DNA of 64,000 nt from Bretschneidera sinensis (Eukaryota > Streptophyta > Magnoliopsida > Brassicales > Akaniaceae), in NCBI GenBank assembly GCA_023935145.1, contig CM043705.1, forward strand, positions 87,702,084 through 87,766,083, given 5' to 3'. The translations under genes and the position numbers were made by a program. A model generated the notes under the pieces. The model worked only from the letters and a program-made list of their open reading frames with translations. It did no database searches and was not told the origin of the DNA. Position 1 is the stretch's first letter, and each line of letters starts with the position of its first letter. Shown here in pieces: positions 57,609 through 64,000 of this stretch.

Positions 57609-60163
57609 TTAAGCATCAAAGTCGCTTTGAAACATCGGTGGCACGAACGAGTTAAGCTCACCAAAAATAATATCATCCCCTTCTCCATAAGAACTGCTCA
57701 GATCATGACAATCAAAAAAAGTTTGTACGTCCTCAGGAAAGCTGCATGGTGGTGGTCGTTCAGACTCCAACGGTGTCAATGGATAGTCAATGATTGATGT
57801 CATCTCCATCATCTCTTTGAATTTAGAAGATTGAAGTAGAAGCCCTAAGGCTGATGTGGCAGTTGTCGGCCGCGGTTGAATCAACATTTCAGTAGTAGGG
57901 TTGTATGTTTGTTGGTTTTGCAAGAAGTTTAGATTTAGTTGCTGGTTAGGGCTTGGTGTTGGTGTTGAACTAATGTCCAAATTAGGGTTAGTGTGGTTTA
58001 GATTATTATTATTATTGTTGTTGTTGTTGTTCTGATCAGGTTTAAGCCATTTGATGTAACGACTTAAGTCGAAGTTGGTCACAGCATTTAATCCACGGTA
58101 CTCTATAGCCGCCATATCGTATGCGGTAGCAGCTTCTTCTTGTGTAGCTGCAAAGAATTGATTAAAAGATTAAGATACATAATAATAAAAGATGATACCA
58201 GAACTCCAAAATTAGTTTTTGACGCTCTAAAATTTGGACTTTTTTTATTATCTATAAGTTGATTTTGTAGTACTAATTAATATCATTTAACTATAATAAT
58301 TAGTGATTTTGTAAAAAAAAAAAAACTAATAATTAGTGTAGTGAAAAAAAATCCATTTATATGCATAAAATGTCCTTTTTCGTGAACAAAGAAATTAATT
58401 TTTGAATGTTTAATTACTGGGAACTATTTTATTCTGAATTAATCCATTCTGAAATTTTCAGATGTGTTTTTTTTTTTATAAAAATATATATTTTTAATTC
58501 CTAATTCTTAATGAAAATAAAAAGAAGAAGAAAACTGAGGGAGAAAGAAATTAAGTGAAAGTAAAGTTACCATATGTGCCAAGGTAGAGGTATTTGTTGC
58601 CAAACACTCTGCCAATGCGAGCTTCCCATCTCCCATTGTGATGATGTCTGCCCATTGGAATTGAAATAAATCACATTTGAAGTATTAAATCTTTGCCAAA
58701 AAAAATAATTATTAAACTATATTTTAAAATGTTTCACTTCAAGTGTTGGTGATCAAAGATTAGATGGTATAACATTTTCTAACACAAATAAATAAATAAA
58801 TTCATAAAATAGTGAACATCAACTAATTATTAAATATATAATAAGAAAATCTGAAAAAGAAGAATTTATTTGGATAAATACCTCGCGACGCCTCTATATT
58901 TCGAAACTCCCCGGGAGAAACCACTGCTTTTCCTGGATTTTCAACATAAAAATTTATTTCAGTCGAAATTATTTATACTTTTTTTATAATTCCTTGTATG
59001 ATTCATTTAATTTCCATAGACTTTATATGCAGGAAACCTCACCTTCTCAATGAGCCAATATACTCTTCTCTAGACTGACCCTCCATTTGTTTGAGTTCCG
59101 TTTCGTATGTTGATAGCTGCAATATAATTAATACTTACAAGTTTCTTCTTTAATCAACATTTATTATTTTTTTATAAAAAAAGAAAAAATGGGTGATATA
59201 TTGTCAGAACTAGATTGTCATTACGTGATTAAATCGAATATAAAATGATTGAAATGTTTTTATATTATTTTTTTTAACAGAAACATATTTATATATCGTC
59301 TAAACATTGTCGTGAAAAAATATTTACCGGAAAGTTAAGAATGGTATCATGACCCCAGTATTTTAGTGCTGCTAAGTCATAAGCATGTGCTGCAGCTTCT
59401 TCATCATCATAAGCACCTGAAAATCAAATATATGCAAATGGAATAAGAAACCCAGGTGATCGATCAAAAATAATTCTCAAGACGTAATAATTATAAAGAT
59501 AATGAGAATCTATAAACTGCCCATTTTTCTATATTTATTATTTTTTGTAAATGAATTTAAAAAATTTATGTACGTATCATGGAAATGCATGTAAATCAGA
59601 CATACCGAGGTATACTGCATTTGAGTAGAATTCCATCAACAAAGCCAACATGAAGAAGAAAAAGAAAAAAAGAATTAATGATCAGTAACATTGCTCTATA
59701 AGCACATATAATTAATTACTCAAAAAACATGATAATTAATTTGAATTTAAAAGAAGATTAATTATGGACCTTGTCGCCCTTTCTTGTTTTGTGATTCATT
59801 CCAGCAATTTTTGTCCCATAAATGAGCTTCATATCGGCCAGTCCATCGATGTCTGAACACATTAACATGCACAAAAAATTATTTTAAAATATTTAACAAA
59901 TGTATCAAACATAATTAGTAAATAATTAAAAAAAACTTAATAGAATTCAATCAAATAACAAAATCAAAAGAATTTCAAGTAAAGTAAACACTTGATGATC
60001 ATGACCTAGTGACTCCTCGATAAATTGAGCTACGTTGAGGAGGAGAATCTCTCGGAACACTTCTTCTTGTTCGTTTCACCTTCATGACTCCATTACTCGT
60101 ATTATTACTTTTATTATTATTTTGTGCATTGTTTTTCTGATTTTGCTGTGATATTTTCGTCAT
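57609..60163 (-). CDS. Double-AP2 transcription factor, WRI3/WRI4/ADAP-like
   Basis: Eight exons, 60163-60006, 59852-59770, 59614-59606, 59416-59328, 59116-59043, 58932-58882, 58647-58571 and 58147-57609, encode 359 residues with every phase matching. The first AP2 repeat (about residues 45-113) starts [21 protein letters not shown] and the second (about 145-215) is [20 protein letters not shown]. Both lie in the AINTEGUMENTA/WRINKLED layout. The third exon is only 9 nt and completes VYLG, a hallmark of this family. [11 protein letters not shown] before repeat 1 and the C-terminal [13 protein letters not shown] and [11 protein letters not shown] fit the WRI3/WRI4 (ADAP) group, nuclear activators of fatty-acid and cuticle-lipid genes and ABA responses. 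A run of nine Asn follows repeat 2. The gene looks functional. Its exact target genes cannot be read here. Confidence 0.95.
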
Positions 60164-60190
60164 GGTTGAAATTTTGATAACCGAAAAAAG

Positions 60191-60222
60191 AGGAAAAGAA
60201 GAAGAAGAAGAAGAAGAAGAGT
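60191..60222. repeat. (AAG)n microsatellite in the AP2 gene leader
   Basis: About eight GAA/AAG units lie directly upstream of the AP2 start codon, read as CTT repeats in the transcript. CT-rich leaders are common in plants. Confidence 0.9.
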
Positions 60223-60261
60223 ATATAATAATTTATGGACGGAGTCCTCCAATGAAAGAGG

Positions 60262-60271
60262 CTTATAAAGG
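60262..60271 (-). promoter_or_regulatory. Possible TATA box of the AP2 gene
   Basis: The minus strand reads CCCTTTATAAGCC around 60273-60261, about 100 bp upstream of the ATG. A second candidate, TTATATAC, lies at about 60228-60220. Confidence 0.4.
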
Positions 60272-60399
60272 GAATTATAATGACAAAAAGGAAAGAGGCA
60301 AAATGAAGCTGGCAGAATTAATAGAGAGCCGGCTAGAGAGAAGAAAAGATTGTTATGTTTGCCGTCTTTAAACGGCTTTGTGTATGCTCTCGACCTCTC

Positions 60400-61876
60400 T
60401 TGTCTTTACCTAATCTTGTGTTTTATGTGCTGTTCCTATCATATTATTTTTACTTCTAAATGATATATTTACCTTTCCATGCAATAAATTAAATTATATA
60501 TTTTTTATCCTTTCTTTTTGTTTTCTATCTAATTAATTAAATCTTTTTGCTGTGTTGACGTTGTCATCTTTAATATATTTTACTAAAGAAAGAGTTGCAC
60601 GCGTATAAAAGTTATGCTTATTTAGCAGACATTGCATCCAAATCTAGAGCCTCAATTATGTTTGTGCTAAATTAGCCATAAATTTAATTACTATTTCAAT
60701 TTATGCAGCCTGATTATTTTTTTTTATGAGACTCGATATTTCAATTTAAACACAAAGGATTATGTCATTAATGTTTATAATTAATTATGTGATTACATAA
60801 AATTTACTTTATAATTTTGGGTTTAAATTAATTTTTTAAAATTATTTTCAACTTTTATTTCATAAAAAAACTTGTAAAAAAAGATGCGTTTGGAATATCT
60901 TCTACTTTTTAATAGCAAAAGATATTTGAAAAACTTTTTCAAAAAAACACTAAATAGTTTATTAATTAATAAAAAAAGTTTTAAGTATTTTTTTATGATA
61001 AGATACGTAATCACTGGACTAAATTTGCAGTCGAAATCAATTAAGTTAACTTAAAATGTATCTTAATTAGGGTAACTTAATTTTGTTACTTATTTTGTCA
61101 TATAGGCGCAACCAACCATGCCGAAAATATTGATGATCACTTGACATTTTATTATGTTGCATATGTAATGGTTTCTTTTCTGAATTTAATGCTATAGCTG
61201 TGCCCATCCTCATGACATTGTGGGTACCTATTGACAAGTAACTAGTGCCTACTAACGCAATTAAATCACATGCATTAAGTCCTTGTGGGGTTACCTACTT
61301 AAAATGGGAAAACAATAAATATATTTTTGTGATCTCAAAATATTAGCTTTTGTGTTTTAACTATTGAATTGGATAGCACATGCAATGTGTGCTGTCGACT
61401 CCAGTCGAGATTCAGACAAGATTCTAGCCCAAGTATGGAGGTCCAGTGCCCACTTGCATAATTCACTACAAAAGTGTAAGAGCATTTTTTTTTTCTCTAC
61501 GGTCCAGGAAATGAATTGTAATTTGGTGATAATTTACTATATTAAATAGTAAGTTTGTAGCATTTTATGGTAATCGGTATTATTGTATGGTATAGAAATA
61601 TTTACTTATATTTATGGCAATATCAATTTGTCACAATTGACAAAGTATCGTTTTGTAATCAATAAAAGGGACACTAGAATTTGCCGACTAAGTTTTCCCA
61701 AAATATTTTTGTTGACTAAGCAATAATCAACGGTAATTTATTTGGGTCAATTATTTATTTTCTTGTATTTTTTGGCCCAGTTCATACAAAAGAGATCCAA
61801 CCCAAATATTTATACCCGGATCACTAGCCCAAAATGGACAGGCCATCAAGATTTCTACTTCTCCTTTGGTTCAATA
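60400..61876. other. Gene-free stretch upstream of the AP2 gene
   Basis: Very AT-rich; no recognised feature apart from likely promoter sequence of the AP2 gene near its start. Confidence 0.55.
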
Positions 61877-64000
61877 AGTGTTTTAAGAGGCGAGTTCATT
61901 GGGCGAGACGTAAGCTCTGAGACGTTAAGACGTAAGCTTTTTGAAACATTAGAGCGTTTTAAATAAAATAATATTAATTAAATTATAAAAATAATAAAAA
62001 ATCGAAATAATGTAAATAAATTAATTATCAATAAACTTTAATAACTTAAGACCTATGAATGAATATTTATCAAAATATTTCACAAACACACATTAACATC
62101 ACAAACACAATGTTACAGTGGTTGTTGTTTACACACTTACAATATTAAGTGTCAAATGTTTACTGTTTAGAGTTTACACACTTACATTGGTATAACAAAT
62201 TCACATACATAAATCTATTAAAAGCAACAAATTAGATAGCATAGCAAACAAAATCATTCAATGGGCTTTAAAGCACTCTCATCAATATCACCACCATCTT
62301 CATTAAACATATCTACGATAGGAAAAGTTCTTGAATGAAATCCTGGGGGCATATTTTGTGACATGTCTTCCACAATTGGGTCTAATCTAGTTTGCTTGCC
62401 TCTTCTTCGATCTTGAGTCTCTTGACCTACATAACAAATTACACAAGTTATATCGCATTAATGCATTACAACAATATATGATAATGAGAACAATGATTCC
62501 ATAGATATGTGACCATCTATGATAATATTTTTTTCATACTTACTTGACCCTGTCTTATGTGTTTGCTTGTTTGATAATCCACAGGCAAAAGAACCACATT
62601 CTATTGTAGGAGAAGGTGTTTGAGTCTCCTTTTTCTGCAAAAGTTCAATTGGCACAATCCTAATGGCATCAACATCAAATAATTGTTCTTCTTCAAGTCA
62701 AGAAGGATCACTAGGAAGAAGAGATGACTTTGTCTCCGCTATCCACTCATCATCAGAGTCAATCTCCTCCACCAATATAGGATCAATTTTTTGTTGTCTT
62801 CTTTTGATACTTCTTTCTCTCAATGCAGTGTTGTACTTAACATAAACCAAAACATTCAATCTTTTGTGTTCAAGCCTATTCCTTTTTTTTGTGTGGATCT
62901 ATAAGATCAATTTTTTTATCAACATAAAAGTTTCAGTTTTACAAGACGAGATGTATTAAATTGTGAAAGTGAAATAAATTTTATCGATTCAAAGGTACTC
63001 CAATTTCTCTCACATCCTGAAGCACTACAAGTGAGACTAAGGGTTCGAATAGTAAACTTTGTCAACTCAGGTGTATCGCTTCCAAAGCGCAGCCACCAAT
63101 TAGCTACACAATTAAACTAATTCCATTAGAACAATACCAGGCAATGACAAATGATAATACTAACTAGAACATTGATTGATAGTTTGATACTGTAAGTCTA
63201 AAATAAGATATTTTAGTCACTAAATTTAGAGCATTATGGACCTTATAGTCTTAAATCTTAAATATTAAAAAACTATTTAACGAGCAAACTAAGGTTAAGC
63301 AAGTACTAAGATTGTGTATTTTAAATAGTACCTGGAGAACGTCAATTTCTTGTATAGATTGCAATTCTGGTTCCAAAGTCTCCACGTGCATAGTCATATA
63401 AGTCCAATTGAATATCAGCCGAAACACAATCTTCATAATTCATCATCCTTTCCATGCACTCAAGCAATTCTTTCCTCAATATCAGTTCAAATTTAAGAAA
63501 CTTCTCTGTGTAATATAACTGAGGATTTAAGTAAAACCCAGCAGCATGTAAAGGTCGATGAAGTTGTGGAGTCCATCTATCATCTATCCTCTTCAAAAAT
63601 GGCCCATACTTGTGTTCATTTCCTCCACAATTATAAGCAATCTTTTCTTTTGCATCATCCATCAAATTGTAGATAAATCTCATTGGAAGCCTCTTCTCTG
63701 AATCAACCTCTCTCAAAACAAGAACAAGAGGAAGAACACTTAAGCAACATTATGCCAAAAATTCAGATCAAACAATATGCTTGTGTGAGCTTTTGTACCC
63801 TCATTCATCTTGAAATATCTACTAAAGCAATATGTATTTGAAGAAAACATAGCTATAAGAGATTGTTTTCGCTTATAAACCTTTGAAGTGTGAGATAAGC
63901 AGTGGCAAAGCATGTTACTGCCGGGCAAAGAAGATCATGATCTTTTGTGTGTTTCCTCATTAAGGTAAGCACCCACGCATGTCCATATATGAACTTCACA
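61877..64000 (-). mobile_element. hAT transposon, right end outside the window
   Basis: The left end reads AGTGTTTTAAGAGGCGAG at about 61877, followed by repeated GAGACGTAAG and AGACGTTAAGACG words. This matches the CAGTGTTTTAAAAGGCG-type terminus I know from plant hAT elements. The transposase-like sequence at 62254-64000 lies inside on the minus strand. The other terminus and the target duplication are beyond the edge. Confidence 0.6.
62254..64000 (-). pseudogene. hAT transposase-like gene, 3' part, decayed
   Basis: At about 63716-63342 the minus strand reads VDSEKRLPMRFIYNLMDDAKEKI and LHRPLHAAGFYLNPQL, the region before the dimerisation domain of plant hAT transposases. At about 63115-62960 comes NWWLRFGSDTPELTKF and LSLTCSASGCERNWSTFE, the hATC dimerisation core. 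Then RNRLEHKRLN at about 62880-62850 and an acidic tail (EEIDSDDEWIAE) follow, with an AG-GT intron at about 62540-62432 and an end at the TGA at 62254. An in-frame TGA near 62697 (after RSDPS) and stops near 63860 and 63820 break it. The BED finger and first catalytic residues lie outside. It may be a dead transposase or a domesticated relative. The stops favour the former. Confidence 0.75.

Overview
The window is nuclear DNA from a flowering plant, most likely a eudicot. It is AT-rich, its genes are split by short AT-rich introns with GT-AG ends, gene-free stretches run for many kilobases, and it carries LTR retrotransposons, hAT-type DNA elements and a SINE. The recognisable host genes are plant families: an S-adenosylmethionine decarboxylase with the plant-type double upstream ORF, a gamma-glutamyl peptidase, an ASHR3-type PHD/SET histone methyltransferase and a double-AP2 transcription factor of the WRI3/WRI4/ADAP group. 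I cannot name the species.

Layout. 1-13.3 kb is gene-poor and holds small repeats, including a 755-bp hAT-type element with a perfect 8-bp target duplication. 13.3-16.0 kb is the SAMDC gene with a G-box promoter, two upstream ORFs and an intronless main ORF. 18.4-29.3 kb is one complete but decayed 10.8-kb Ty3/gypsy element of the Tat type: two ~725-bp LTRs, 5-bp target duplication, broken gag and pol with a second RNase H, an antisense gene with its own TATA box, and a 49-bp tandem array before the 3' LTR. 32.4-33.2 kb on the minus strand looks like a spliced non-coding RNA with a near-perfect miR171 site interrupted by three extra bases, the layout of a microRNA target mimic. 39.0-40.2 kb is an intact three-exon gamma-glutamyl peptidase gene. 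41.6-42.4 kb holds a gypsy fragment and a SINE. 44.3-53.8 kb on the minus strand is an 11-exon ASHR3 gene with five separate lesions, one U12-type intron, and a palindromic LTR-derived insertion in intron 2. 57.6-60.2 kb on the minus strand is an intact eight-exon AP2 gene with the 9-nt micro-exon. From 61.9 kb to the right edge is a decayed hAT transposon.

How the parts relate. SAMDC feeds aminopropyl groups into polyamine synthesis, and its upstream ORFs are the known translational brake. The peptidase acts on glutathione conjugates. These genes do not form a pathway together. The peptidase and ASHR3 families are also fairly close neighbours on Arabidopsis chromosome 4 (from memory), which suggests an old shared block. 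The most original signals are the candidate miR171 target mimic and the palindromic element with U5 ends at both termini inside a dying histone methyltransferase gene.

Limits: everything was read by eye. LTR divergence, repeat counts and transcript ends are approximate, and family assignments rest on remembered motifs, not on searches.
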